From assembly GCA_002483605.1 (NCBI GenBank), contig DLIG01000011.1:1-43768 (forward strand): 43,768 bases of DNA. Reading direction: 5' to 3'. Numbering within the stretch: position 1 is the stretch's first letter; the number at the start of each line of letters is the position of its first letter. Shown here in pieces: positions 8,722 to 16,144 of this stretch. The stretch comes from Sulfurovum sp. UBA7648. GTDB lineage: Bacteria; Campylobacterota; Campylobacteria; Campylobacterales; Sulfurovaceae. The notes under the pieces were generated by a model, which was not told the origin of the DNA, ran no database searches, and saw only the letters and a list, made by a program, of their open reading frames with translations. The translations under genes were made by a program, and so were the position numbers.

Positions 8722-9723
8722 TTAGAAGGCTATCTGCATTGTCGAGCAGTGCAAGCTTCCGCCTTGTTCAATAAGGCGCAGGCAATTAATAGGTATTATC
8801 TCTAGATGCGGGAATAGTGCTTTAAAAACTTCTCCGGCTGTTTTGTCAGCCGGATCATTATAAGTTGGGTAAAGCAGGGCGTGATTGGTAATAAGAAAAT
8901 TGGCATACGTGGCCGGAAGCCTTTTGCCATTTACGTCAAAAATAGCTGATGTCATCGGCAATGCAACAAGTTCATAAGGTTGTCCGTCAACGGTGACAAA
9001 CTCTTCTAACTGCGCTTCCATGGCACTCAAAGCTTCATAGTGCTCATCCTCTTTGTCATCACATTTGACATAAGCTATTGTCTTGGAATTGACAAATCTT
9101 GCTAGTGTGTCAATATGACTATCAGTATCATCTCCAGCCAAATAACCATGATCTAACCATAAAAACCGTGTTGCCCCCAAATGCTTGGTAAGTTTTGCCT
9201 CTACTTCTGATTTGCTAAGACCGCCGTTCCTATTGGGATTGCAAAGGCATTCTGATGTGGTTAAGATAGTACCAAGCCCATCGCTTTCCAAAGACCCGCC
9301 TTCCAATACAAGATCAATAGTTTCAAATGGAGTAGTCCCGAAATATCCTTTTTTCTGTAATGCTTTATTGACATCATTGTCAAGATGTGCATCAAATTTG
9401 CCACCCCATCCGTCAAACGTAAAATCAAGGAATTTGGCCATACCGTCTTCTTTTATACTGATAACACCGTAATCTCTGGTCCATGTATCGTTTGTAGGAA
9501 GTTCGATAAAGGTCATGTTTGTCGTGCTGCAAAAAAGACTTGATATTGACTCTTTATTGTCACATACAATGTAAACAGGCTCTTTGTAAGCAATGGCTTG
9601 GGCTATGCGTACAAATACACTCAGAGCAGATCTTAGATCATCACTCCAGTCGCTATTTTCATGAGGAAAAGATAACAGCACTGCCCTTTGTTTTTCCCAT
9701 TCTGCTATCATGCGTTTACTCAT
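8722..9723 (-). CDS. aguA: Agmatine deiminase
   Basis: AguA converts agmatine to N-carbamoylputrescine and ammonia, the step before AguB. The guanidino-group-modifying fold shows in the motifs WTRDYGV, LEGGSLESDG, CNPNRN, DTDSHIDTLARF and the catalytic Cys in GGSLHCSTMQ near the C-terminus. The frame is open from a GTG at 9732, but that codon overlaps the ribosome site AAAAAGGAG; ATG 9723 lies 7 nt from it and is the better start, giving 333 aa. It is divergent from alr. Confidence 0.95.
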   Translation of the reverse strand: MSKRMIAEWEKQRAVLLSFPHENSDWSDDLRSALSVFVRIAQAIAYKEPVYIVCDNKESISSLFCSTTNMTFIELPTNDTWTRDYGVISIKEDGMAKFLDFTFDGWGGKFDAHLDNDVNKALQKKGYFGTTPFETIDLVLEGGSLESDGLGTILTTSECLCNPNRNGGLSKSEVEAKLTKHLGATRFLWLDHGYLAGDDTDSHIDTLARFVNSKTIAYVKCDDKEDEHYEALSAMEAQLEEFVTVDGQPYELVALPMTSAIFDVNGKRLPATYANFLITNHALLYPTYNDPADKTAGEVFKALFPHLEIIPINCLRLIEQGGSLHCSTMQIAF

Positions 9724-9754
9724 ATCATCCACTCCTTTTTTATATACAAAATAG

Positions 9755-9760
9755 TATAAT
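9755..9760 (+). promoter_or_regulatory. -10 box of alr, implying a leaderless mRNA
   Basis: TATAAT ends 5 nt before the alr ATG (9766). With the usual distance from -10 to the start point, transcription would begin at or next to the A of the ATG. No Shine-Dalgarno sequence is present before this ATG. Confidence 0.55.
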
Positions 9761-9765
9761 AGCTT

Positions 9766-10776
9766 ATGGCATATATTACACTCAATCGTTCAAACTTTTA
9801 TCATAATCTTAGCCAAATTGCCCTGAAAACCGGCTCTGTGGAGAAGATAGCTATCGTACTCAAAGACAATGCATACGGCCATGGAGCAATTCCAATGGCC
9901 CAATTGGCCAGCGAATTTGGTATTCGTAAAGCAGTAGTACGCAATTATCATGAAGCACTCCCAATAGAACAGTATTTTGATGATATCATCGTGCTTGGCG
10001 GGGAGATATATCCTAGGCCAAAGCTATCATATACTATTAATTCTATTGAAGCCCTCAAGGCAGTGCCGTCTGATGCCCGCATAGAACTCAAGATCGATAC
10101 GGGTATGCACCGTAACGGCATCATGGCAAGTGAGCTGGATGAGGCGATAGTGATCATCAAAAAAAGAGAACTGAAATTAGTAGGACTGATGAGCCATTAT
10201 GCAAGTGCCGATGAGCTTGGAAGCGAATACTTTTATCAATACCAAAATTTTAAAGATGCTAAAAAGAAGATATTGGACCATGGCTTTGAAAATGTGAGGT
10301 TTCATATACACAATTCAGCCGGTATCTTACGATGTGCAAAATTCGAAGAAGATCTAGTGCGTCTAGGGATAGGTGCTTACGGACATAGCCATATGCCTGA
10401 TTCTTTTGGCGATATGAACTTAAAGCCGGTAATGAGCCTGCACGCCAAACGAGTTTCTACTAGGACACTACATAAAGGCGAGAGAATAGGGTACGGCGGA
10501 GAGTATCAAGCACCTAGAGATATGGTGGTATCTACCTATGATATAGGATACGGGGACGGTTGGAGACGCGGCTGTGCATTTGATCCTTATATCACGCCAG
10601 ACAGCGGGCCGATACTCGGTAAAGTATCTATGGACCTTGTCTCGCTTGAAGGCGATAAAGATGAGGTGTGCATCATGAATGACGCTCTAATAGCTTCCAA
10701 ACATTACCATACTATCAGCTATGAGATCACATGTGCGTTGCACGGCAGGATCGAGCGAATCGTCGTAGATTCTTAG
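9766..10776 (+). CDS. alr: Alanine racemase
   Basis: Alr interconverts L- and D-alanine for peptidoglycan. The PLP lysine lies in AIVLKDNAYGHG (about residue 33) and the second catalytic Tyr is in the GERIGYGGEYQAP region, followed by YDIGYGDGWRRG and KVSMDLVSL. At 336 aa it is slightly shorter than the common 360-370 aa, as in relatives of this phylum. ATG 9766 fits the conserved N-terminus (AYITLNRSNFYHNL) but has no ribosome site and lies directly behind a TATAAT box. It is divergent from aguA. Confidence 0.93.
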   Translation: MAYITLNRSNFYHNLSQIALKTGSVEKIAIVLKDNAYGHGAIPMAQLASEFGIRKAVVRNYHEALPIEQYFDDIIVLGGEIYPRPKLSYTINSIEALKAVPSDARIELKIDTGMHRNGIMASELDEAIVIIKKRELKLVGLMSHYASADELGSEYFYQYQNFKDAKKKILDHGFENVRFHIHNSAGILRCAKFEEDLVRLGIGAYGHSHMPDSFGDMNLKPVMSLHAKRVSTRTLHKGERIGYGGEYQAPRDMVVSTYDIGYGDGWRRGCAFDPYITPDSGPILGKVSMDLVSLEGDKDEVCIMNDALIASKHYHTISYEITCALHGRIERIVVDS

Positions 10777-10793
10777 TCTTGCAAAATTTGCTC

Positions 10794-10849
10794 GTCATCC
10801 TCGTGCTTGACACGGGGATCCACTGGATTCCTGCTTTCGCAGGAATGAC
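10794..10849 (-). repeat. Dispersed 56-nt palindromic repeat, inverted copy
   Basis: The element has ends GTCATCC and GAATGAC and two inner hairpins (CTCGTGCTTGACACG region and TTCCTGCtttcGCAGGAA). Read on the minus strand it matches the element at 7204-7259 almost throughout. It carries no ORF, so it is a REP- or MITE-like unit. Confidence 0.75.
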
Positions 10850-10942
10850 AGAAATGTTGTTTTGATAACATTATTTAATGGGTTGTTACGACTTTTTCCA
10901 AAGTATTATGGCGACTAAATTTATCACTTACACATTCGCAAC

Positions 10943-10971
10943 TTGACAAGCGGGCACAAAAGTGTTACAAT
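10943..10971 (+). promoter_or_regulatory. Sigma-70 promoter of ssrA
   Basis: A perfect -35 TTGACA (10943-10948) and a near-perfect -10 TACAAT (10966-10971) are separated by exactly 17 nt. The start point would be near 10978, about 35 nt before the mature 5' end of tmRNA, leaving a short leader to be removed by processing. This is the strongest promoter seen in the window. Confidence 0.85.
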
Positions 10972-11013
10972 CCCACTCATGTTTCCAATACAACTTGGTC
11001 ACATCTCCTATAT

Positions 11014-11379
11014 GGGGGTGACTGGTTTCGACTGGAGCAGTATGGATTATGTGCATGTCGGACTGGGCAATTCCGTTACGCGGCCCAAAATGCTTAAACG
11101 CAAACAATACAAATTATCGTCCTGCTTACGCTGTAGCGTAAGTTTAACTTAACTTAGGACTGCCTTGCTACCAAGTGTCACCATAGGTAGATTATAAGGT
11201 ATCACATCATGATGACTTTTTCTTTGGCTCGCCAAACCCAGAGAAGAACTTTTGGCTGGTCTTGTGTAGTTTTGGGTGTTGTACCAAGCAAGATAAGATC
11301 CAAACAACATTATCTAAGCATGTAGAGTCATAGTTTTAGCTGTTTTAGGACTGGGGTTCAATCCCCCACACCTCCACCA
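11014..11379 (+). ncRNA. ssrA: tmRNA (transfer-messenger RNA)
   Basis: The 5' end GGGGGTGACTGGTTTCGAC and the 3' end, with T arm GGGGTTCAATCCCC and CACACCTCCACCA, are the hallmarks of one-piece tmRNA. The 7-bp acceptor stem pairs 5' GGGGGTG with CACCTCC, with one G-U pair, and CCA is encoded. The tag frame begins at the resume codon GCA 11100 and ends at TAA 11139-11141, giving ANNTNYRPAYAVA, close to Campylobacter-type tags. It rescues stalled ribosomes and marks products for ClpXP and other proteases. Its 3' end is the insertion site of the island that follows. Length is 366 nt. Confidence 0.97.
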
Positions 11380-11382
11380 AAT
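11366..11382 (+). repeat. Left attachment site core in the ssrA 3' end
   Basis: The last bases of ssrA plus AAAT (CCACACCTCCACCAAAT) return with one base missing at 16736-16751. Tyrosine integrases of this type commonly use the 3' end of tmRNA genes. Confidence 0.7.
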
Positions 11383-11502
11383 CACACTTTCAATCAATTC
11401 AACTTAAATTAAAACATATACCACAAAGCCCTAAAAACCGAGCTTACAGGCAAATTATAGTTTAAATAAGTTTAAAGTAAGATAATCAAATATATAATTT
11501 TG

Positions 11503-11579
11503 TTATGGTAACTTTTATGGTAACTCTCTTTTTATGGTAATTTGCCAAAAATGAGTTACCACAAAAAAAGAGAGGTAAC
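11503..11579 (+). repeat. Left arm-type integrase repeats
   Basis: TATGGTAAC occurs at 11504-11512 and 11516-11524, TATGGTAAT at 11532-11540, GTTACC (inverted) at 11555-11560 and GGTAAC at 11574-11579. The last overlaps the integrase ribosome site, so binding could repress integrase synthesis. The tandem pair 11503-11525 is repeated exactly at 16665-16687 near the right end. Confidence 0.6.
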
Positions 11580-11581
11580 AA

Positions 11582-12841
11582 ATGCCAAAGCAAGCTACAC
11601 CGCTAACAGATATTAAGATCAAACAAGCAAAAGCAAAAGATAAACCCTATAAATTATCAGACGGCAAAGGCTTATATATACTCATTACGGATAAGGGCTT
11701 TAAATGGTGGCGGTTAAATTATCTATTTGAAAAAAAACAAATGACTTTATCGTTAGGTACTTATCCGACCGTTACGCTCACTTATGCACGAAAAGAGGCT
11801 TTAAGGCTCAAAGAGTTAATAAAACAAGGGATAAACCCGCTCCAACAAAGAAAAGAGGCAAAAGAAGCTATAAAAGAGCAGGAAGCAAAAAAAGAGAACA
11901 CTTTTTATAAAATCTCTCAAATGTGGCTAAAAAGCTATGAGAGTCAAGTATCCGAAAACTATCACAAAAAACTATCAAAAGCTTTAGAAAATTATCTTTA
12001 TACATCTTTAGATACAAAAGCCCCTTTAATCAAAGAGAAACCGATCGATGAGGTTACACGAAAAGATATCATAGCGATACTTGAGCAGCTAAAAGCCAAA
12101 GGCTTAGACGAAACAGCCCGCAGAACTTCACAGATGATACAACAAATCTTTAAATATGCGGTTACTCACGAATACACGCCCCATAATATCATGGCGGATA
12201 TTGATAAAAGGGTGATTTTGGGTAAAAAGGTAGAAAATAACTATCCGACACTAACCAAAGAGAGCGACATTAAAAATCTTTTAATCGTTATCGATGAGTA
12301 CAAAGGCGATTATGCAACTCAAATGATCTTAAGAGTGCTGCCGTATCTTTTCGTTAGAAACTCAAATATAAGGCAAATGGAATGGAGCGAATTAGACCTT
12401 GAGAAAAAAGAGTGGACGATACCAGCTAACAAGATGAAAACAAAAGCCGCGTTTATACTCCCTTTACCTCATCAGGTGGTATCAATCCTAAAAGAGATCA
12501 AAGAGTATGCTTTAAGCGATAAGTATGTATTTGCAAGTGCGATCAAAACAAACCAGCCGATCAGCGATAATGCTCTCATTTTGGCTTTGCGTCGGTTAGG
12601 TTACTCAAAAGATGAGTTAGTGCCGCACTCTTTTAGAAGCATATTTTCAACGATCGCCTATGAAAAGGCAAACGACAAAGCAAACGGACACGGCTATACA
12701 AGTGAGGTTATAGAGGCACTTTTGGCACACAAAGAGCCAAACAAAGTAAAGGGAGCATACAACCGAGCCACATATAAAGAGGCTATGAGAGGGCTTATCG
12801 AATGGTATGCTAATTATCTTGATGAGGTGAAGCATGGATAA
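11582..12841 (+). CDS. int: P4-type tyrosine recombinase (integrase)
   Basis: 419 aa. The N-terminus (TDIKIKQAKAKDKPYKLSDGKGLYI, about 7-35) is the DUF4102 arm-binding domain of P4-like integrases, the middle about 105-205 is the SAM-like core-binding domain, and the rest is catalytic. The last part matches P4 integrase well: PHSFRSIFSTIAYE with the His-x-x-Arg pair, EALLAHKEPNKVKGAYNRATY with the second His and the Tyr nucleophile, and IEWYANYLDE at the end. It inserts and excises the island at ssrA. GAGAGGTAACAA precedes the ATG. The next gene overlaps its end by 8 nt. Confidence 0.95.
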   Translation: MPKQATPLTDIKIKQAKAKDKPYKLSDGKGLYILITDKGFKWWRLNYLFEKKQMTLSLGTYPTVTLTYARKEALRLKELIKQGINPLQQRKEAKEAIKEQEAKKENTFYKISQMWLKSYESQVSENYHKKLSKALENYLYTSLDTKAPLIKEKPIDEVTRKDIIAILEQLKAKGLDETARRTSQMIQQIFKYAVTHEYTPHNIMADIDKRVILGKKVENNYPTLTKESDIKNLLIVIDEYKGDYATQMILRVLPYLFVRNSNIRQMEWSELDLEKKEWTIPANKMKTKAAFILPLPHQVVSILKEIKEYALSDKYVFASAIKTNQPISDNALILALRRLGYSKDELVPHSFRSIFSTIAYEKANDKANGHGYTSEVIEALLAHKEPNKVKGAYNRATYKEAMRGLIEWYANYLDEVKHG

Positions 12842-13460
12842 ATTATCAGAAGAAGAGGCGAAAGAGAAAGTTTTAGAATATTTTTTAAATGAAATCCTTT
12901 TTATTGTACAAAAGACAAATAAGCACAAAGACGAACAAACTATCATAGGGCAAGCTTTTTACAATTTTTTTTGTGAAAGGTTTAATGATAGTTTTTACCA
13001 ATCAAATGATGAAATAAAAGCAGATATATTAACCCTATTAAATCCAAACAAATGGACGAATAAAGAACATGAAATTAATGAAATTATCAAACAAATTAAC
13101 GATAATAATTTATTGTTATTTCTACTTCTATCTTTAGTGATGGCAACGCTATATTTAAAATTAGACGTGAGAGATAGAAAAAAAGCACATAGAGAAAAAG
13201 ATAAATTTTACTCAAAACGAGATAAAGTTATTTGTCTCTTAAAAGAGTTATCATATGATGATAATTTTATAAAAGAAATAGAAAAAAAAGAATTTGAAAA
13301 AGATGATGATAGATATAGAAATTTTAATATCCGCAAACAAAAATTTATTACAAGAGAGACCATAATAAAAGCTTTTGGATTAGGTAAAAATAAAACCAAT
13401 GAAATTATGAAACTCTTTGATTATATAATACTTACAAAGCCAACAAAAAAGTCGCAATAA
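12834..13460 (+). CDS. Unknown protein with one membrane segment, coupled to integrase
   Basis: 208 aa, no family recognised. The first 85 residues are helical and charged. A single hydrophobic stretch (NNLLLFLLLSLVMATLYLKL, about 91-110) is probably a membrane segment. The C-terminal 90 residues are very Lys-rich and may include a helix-turn-helix near ITRETIIKAFGLGKNKTNEI (about 170-190). It overlaps the integrase by 8 nt and should be translationally coupled. It could be a membrane-anchored regulator or an accessory, exclusion or defence gene of the island; the sequence does not decide. Confidence 0.65.
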   Translation: MDKLSEEEAKEKVLEYFLNEILFIVQKTNKHKDEQTIIGQAFYNFFCERFNDSFYQSNDEIKADILTLLNPNKWTNKEHEINEIIKQINDNNLLLFLLLSLVMATLYLKLDVRDRKKAHREKDKFYSKRDKVICLLKELSYDDNFIKEIEKKEFEKDDDRYRNFNIRKQKFITRETIIKAFGLGKNKTNEIMKLFDYIILTKPTKKSQ

Positions 13461-13565
13461 ATTAAGGACATTTTAAATCTACCTTTTGAGTTTAAAATCT
13501 GCAATAATACACCTTAGAGCTTATTAACTTTTGATAAGCCAACTTAAACAAAAAAGGTTATGCAA

Positions 13566-13742
13566 ATGGAAAAAAAATATTTCAGGGCTAAAGAGGCAAG
13601 CGTATATTTGGGCGTTGGACTTAGTACCATATGGCTAATGGTTAGACAAGGTAAACTCACATCAAGAAAACTTAGCGAAAAGGTAACCGTATTTAGCAAG
13701 CAGGATCTAGACAAACTTGCTGGGAGCGTGAAAAATGGCTAA
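13566..13742 (+). CDS. AlpA/excisionase-type helix-turn-helix protein
   Basis: 58 aa. The chain KKYFRAKEASVYLGVGLST followed by IWLMVRQGKLTSRKLSEKV is a typical HTH_17/MerR-like winged helix of excisionases and AlpA regulators. ATG 13566 lies 8 nt behind AAAAAGG; the ATG at 13560 is only 2 nt away from it and is less likely. AlpA of P4-type elements activates integrase and acts in excision, so this is the probable excision or early-gene regulator. It overlaps the following ORF by 8 nt. Confidence 0.85.
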   Translation: MEKKYFRAKEASVYLGVGLSTIWLMVRQGKLTSRKLSEKVTVFSKQDLDKLAGSVKNG

Positions 13743-13923
13743 TGATACACGCTATGTAATCGATATAAACACCTTAGAGGCCACCGATATACTCAAAAGT
13801 AAATTTGAGAGAGTGATAGATCAGATCAACAACGAAACTACGGCCACAAACGATACAAAAACCAAGATCACAAATGAGCTTTTAGAAATTTATCTAATGC
13901 TAAAGCACCCGTTATTTTGGTAA
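13735..13923 (+). CDS. Small unknown island protein
   Basis: 62 aa, acidic to neutral and helical (ILKSKFERVIDQINNETTAT, ITNELLEIYLMLKHPLFW). No family is recognised and no Cys is present. It overlaps the AlpA-type gene by 8 nt and ends 6 nt before the next gene, which supports real translation in a tight operon. Confidence 0.55.
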   Translation: MANDTRYVIDINTLEATDILKSKFERVIDQINNETTATNDTKTKITNELLEIYLMLKHPLFW

Positions 13924-13929
13924 AAAGCC

Positions 13930-14313
13930 ATGAGTGCCTTAGGAACACAACACGGGCTTTTTGATGATGAGTTAGAAGCTCCTATCTTTATCATAGATAA
14001 GTATTTAACGAGTGATTATCTTTTGATCTGCAAGCTTTTAGAGGGTGAGTGGTTATGTGCTGCAACGGCTCATAAAATACTATCAACACGGATCACAAAT
14101 CACACAAACAACATAAGGAAAATTTTAGGGGTGGGCTGCATAAAAAACATAGCAGTATCTACAACCTCATCATATTATGAACGGTATATTATAAACGAGG
14201 ACTACCGCCAAAAATTTATTGATTTAAAGGCGGTATATGAAGCAGATAAACTATGCATGGATAGAGTATATCGCAGGTTAGAGCTAGAGAGAATAAAGGG
14301 CGTTAATGTTTGA
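13930..14313 (+). CDS. Putative winged-helix DNA-binding protein
   Basis: 127 aa. The middle (LICKLLEGEWLCAATAHKIL, ITNHTNNIRKILGVG, then a hairpin-like SYYERYIINEDYRQ) follows the pattern of phage winged-helix proteins in which a GpW-type helix pair is followed by LRK and a beta wing. The first 30 residues are acidic. Role is likely control of the island genes or help for replication; not confirmed. It overlaps the next ORF by 8 nt, as several genes here do. Confidence 0.6.
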   Translation: MSALGTQHGLFDDELEAPIFIIDKYLTSDYLLICKLLEGEWLCAATAHKILSTRITNHTNNIRKILGVGCIKNIAVSTTSSYYERYIINEDYRQKFIDLKAVYEADKLCMDRVYRRLELERIKGVNV

Positions 14314-14515
14314 AGTAATGGACGGTGCACGTGTGAATACTATCATAGGCAAAAAGATATTTAAGCACGAAACAGTAACCAACGATGAGGTAAAAGAGAT
14401 TATAGGAATATCTATTAAAGAGCTTATAACTTTATGGATTTTCGACAGTAAAAACGATTTTCAAAAAATGCTTTATGACTTTAGAGAACACGGCCAAAAA
14501 ATAATCCTTGAGTAA
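14306..14515 (+). CDS. Small unknown island protein
   Basis: 69 aa. Mostly helical (NDEVKEIIGISIKELITLWI, NDFQKMLYDFREHGQKIIL) with no known motif. It overlaps the preceding winged-helix gene by 8 nt and ends 8 nt before the replication gene, so it fits the operon. Function unknown. Confidence 0.5.
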   Translation: MFEVMDGARVNTIIGKKIFKHETVTNDEVKEIIGISIKELITLWIFDSKNDFQKMLYDFREHGQKIILE

Positions 14516-14523
14516 GGTACCTC

Positions 14524-15315
14524 ATGAAGCAAAAGCAAAGTAAGGATAGGTGGTTTAAAGTACCGTTTTTAATATTTGATTTAGGCTTAGATCATTATGA
14601 GTTGGCAGTATTAACCTTTTTAATCAGCAAGATAACGGGATACACTCAAGATAACGATCAAATAAGCTATTCACAAATCGCTAAAGGTACGGTTTTATCG
14701 AAAGATAAGATAGTAAAAGTTATTAAAAACTTAGAGAATAAAAAATATATCAAAGTTGATCGAGAATATACAATCATAGGCAGCAAAGATATAAACAGAT
14801 ATACCCTTACTTTTGATAAGAAAATAGACGGCGAGGTAGTACGCCGTACGGTTAAGAGTAGTACGTCACACGGACTAGGGGGTAGTACGTCACACGGACT
14901 AGGGGGTAGTACGCCGCACGGTCATACAATAGAATATATAAAAGAGAGAGAGAATAAGATCTTTTTTCTTTTTGATAAGAAAATAAAAGATAAAGCAATT
15001 GAAACTTATATCAAGTACATACAGCATAACAGTAAAAATATAAAAAATGAAATTGCTTATAATAACAAGATTAGAAATAATATAAAATCAAACGATAAAG
15101 AAACGATCGACGGCCTTATGGAGTGGTTAGAGAATGAAGCAATTATATCTTTGAGCGTTGAACTTCTTACAGACGAAACGGAACTCATACAAGGCAAATA
15201 TATCTACGATCAAGAGATGTTAGAAAGCGATAAAAAATATGTACTTAAAAAAGATCGCTTTTACGCTTTACTCGAGGATAATCGCTTAACCATTTCAGAG
15301 ATTAAAATAAAATAG
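14524..15315 (+). CDS. Lambda-O-like replication initiator with origin inside the gene
   Basis: 263 aa. Residues 1-100 form a winged helix-turn-helix of the RepA/phage O type (LDHYELAVLTFLISK, ISYSQIAKGTVLSKDKIVKV, a wing with KKYIKVDREYTI). Residues 105-133 are a low-complexity linker with repeated STSHGLGG, encoded by four DNA iterons. Residues 139-263 are a charged helical C-terminal domain. This order, N-terminal DNA binding, in-gene iterons, then an AT-rich zone, is that of lambda O, whose C-terminus recruits the host helicase loader. The island likely replicates after excision. No helicase or loader gene is seen. Confidence 0.8.
   Translation: MKQKQSKDRWFKVPFLIFDLGLDHYELAVLTFLISKITGYTQDNDQISYSQIAKGTVLSKDKIVKVIKNLENKKYIKVDREYTIIGSKDINRYTLTFDKKIDGEVVRRTVKSSTSHGLGGSTSHGLGGSTPHGHTIEYIKERENKIFFLFDKKIKDKAIETYIKYIQHNSKNIKNEIAYNNKIRNNIKSNDKETIDGLMEWLENEAIISLSVELLTDETELIQGKYIYDQEMLESDKKYVLKKDRFYALLEDNRLTISEIKIK
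14836..14921 (+). repeat. Four iterons, putative origin of the island
   Basis: The 16-mer GTAGTACGYCRYACGG occurs at 14836-14851, 14858-14873, 14882-14897 and 14906-14921, at spacings of 22, 24 and 24 nt, about two helix turns. The first copy contains the perfect dyad GTACG-C-CGTAC. Copies 2 and 3 are identical over 24 nt. Since the first spacing is not a multiple of three, the DNA rather than the peptide seems to be conserved. Confidence 0.85.
14922..15070 (+). other. AT-rich zone beside the iterons (putative unwinding element)
   Basis: The coding stretch right after the last iteron is very AT-rich and strongly purine-biased at its start (AAAAGAGAGAGAGAATAAG, then long A/T runs). This mirrors the AT-rich unwinding zone next to the iterons in lambda ori. 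Confidence 0.55.
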
Positions 15316-15358
15316 GTTCTCCTTGAAGTAAATAATATATACGGGTAGTGTGAACCCC
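15312..15358 (+). repeat. 47-nt repeat, copy A
   Basis: It begins at the stop codon of the replication gene with ATAGGTTCT and ends with ATACGGGTAGTGTGAACCCC. GGTTC near its start can pair with GAACC near its end. Copy B lies 301 nt downstream. Confidence 0.75.
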
Positions 15359-15612
15359 GACGTTACTATGGTTTTTAAATTACAAAACTTGTTACCATCT
15401 TCTAATGGCGGCATAACCATTACCAACCAATCATTTAGAGATCGAGATCATGCAAGCGGGGGGCGGTCAAATCTCTACAACCCGTTAAGTCTCTACACCG
15501 ACGCCCATTCTAGATTTTTAGAAAGACCAATTTTAGGGGGTACCCCCTAAACGTGACTAAATGTGACTAAAGATAACAAAATATCCGTTTTACTTCAAAG
15601 ATTTAATAAGCC

Positions 15613-15659
15613 ATAGGTTCTTTTGGAAGCATTAAAGATATACGGGTAGTGTGAACCCC
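15613..15659 (+). repeat. 47-nt repeat, copy B
   Basis: Same start (ATAGGTTCT) and same last 22 nt as copy A, with changes in the middle, and the same GGTTC/GAACC pairing kept. Ends kept and the loop changed is what a structured RNA or a recombination site would show. Confidence 0.75.
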
Positions 15660-15821
15660 AAAAAGCCCAAAGTTTGCAAACGAATAACTTGCTAAACTTT
15701 TGAGATATAAAACATTAAGTAAAGGTTTGCAGCATTAAAGCTTTTGATCGCTTAAGCGACATGATATATAATCAAAACTCAAAATTTAACTTTATAGGCA
15801 ATATAAAGCCTTATTTTTGAT

Positions 15822-15875
15822 TTTTTGGTATCTTTGTACCAAAAAGCGATAAAAAACGATTTTAGAGCCGTTTTT
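15822..15875. terminator. Hairpin cluster, likely bidirectional terminator
   Basis: TTTTTGGTA-tctttg-TACCAAAAA (15822-15845) is a perfect stem with a T-run on one side and an A-run on the other. It is followed by a second stem AAAAACG...CGTTTTT ending in a T-run at 15875. The pair could end transcripts from both sides. Confidence 0.5.
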
Positions 15876-16100
15876 GTTAAAAGTATAGGATAATTAACCA
15901 AGATATAATTTGCTAAAACACACTTTAGGACAAAATAAAAATAATTTGTTACCTCTTTACAGTCTAAAAAAGCCAAAAAGGCTTTAAATATTTTTAGCCG
16001 TGTAATTGGTGGTAGCTAGGTGAGAACTCACACTATAAAAGGTAAAGCCCTATATAGCGTAAGTAAAAAAACAAGAGACACCGAAAAAGACACTAAAAAG

Positions 16101-16120
16101 CGATTTTAGAGCCGTTTTTT
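16101..16120. terminator. Second copy of the AGAGCCGTTTTT hairpin, probable terminator of the S24 gene
   Basis: CGATTTTAGAGCCGTTTTT lies 25 nt past the stop of the opposing S24-type gene and repeats 15857-15875 exactly over 19 nt. T-rich on the plus side and A-rich on the minus side, so it may work both ways. Confidence 0.4.
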
Positions 16121-16144
16121 AACTCTAATATCATTTATTTAAAA

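Larger units (their letters stand above)
15316..16144. other. Non-coding, repeat- and hairpin-rich region of the island
   Basis: I see no convincing gene in these 829 nt. It contains the two 47-nt repeats, a perfect 18-bp palindrome at 15533-15550 (TTAGGGGGTACCCCCTAA), tandem GTGACTAA at 15552-15573, a 12-bp palindrome at 15748-15759 (TCGCTTAAGCGA), hairpins at 15822-15845 and 15969-15985, two copies of CGATTTTAGAGCCGTTTTT at 15857-15875 and 16101-16119, and GTGAG-AA-CTCAC near 16020. It could hold RNA genes, a regulatory switch, terminators or a resolution site. Confidence 0.6.

Noticed and set aside
10943..11152. 69-aa ORF across the ssrA 5' half
   Set aside because: It overlaps the ssrA promoter and tmRNA structure; the region is explained by ssrA.
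14836..14921. Possible CRISPR-like array
   Set aside because: Only four short units at 22-24 nt with no variable spacers of array size, inside an ORF; iterons explain them better. No cas genes are in the window.
15350..15550. 66-aa plus-strand ORF starting with GTG in the island gap
   Set aside because: It has no ribosome site, lies across the 47-nt repeat and the 18-bp palindrome and its product has no recognisable pattern. Treated as non-coding.
15779..15976. 65-aa minus-strand ORF
   Set aside because: It runs through AT-rich DNA with terminator-like hairpins and has no ribosome site; its aromatic, hydrophobic composition is what AT-rich non-coding DNA gives.
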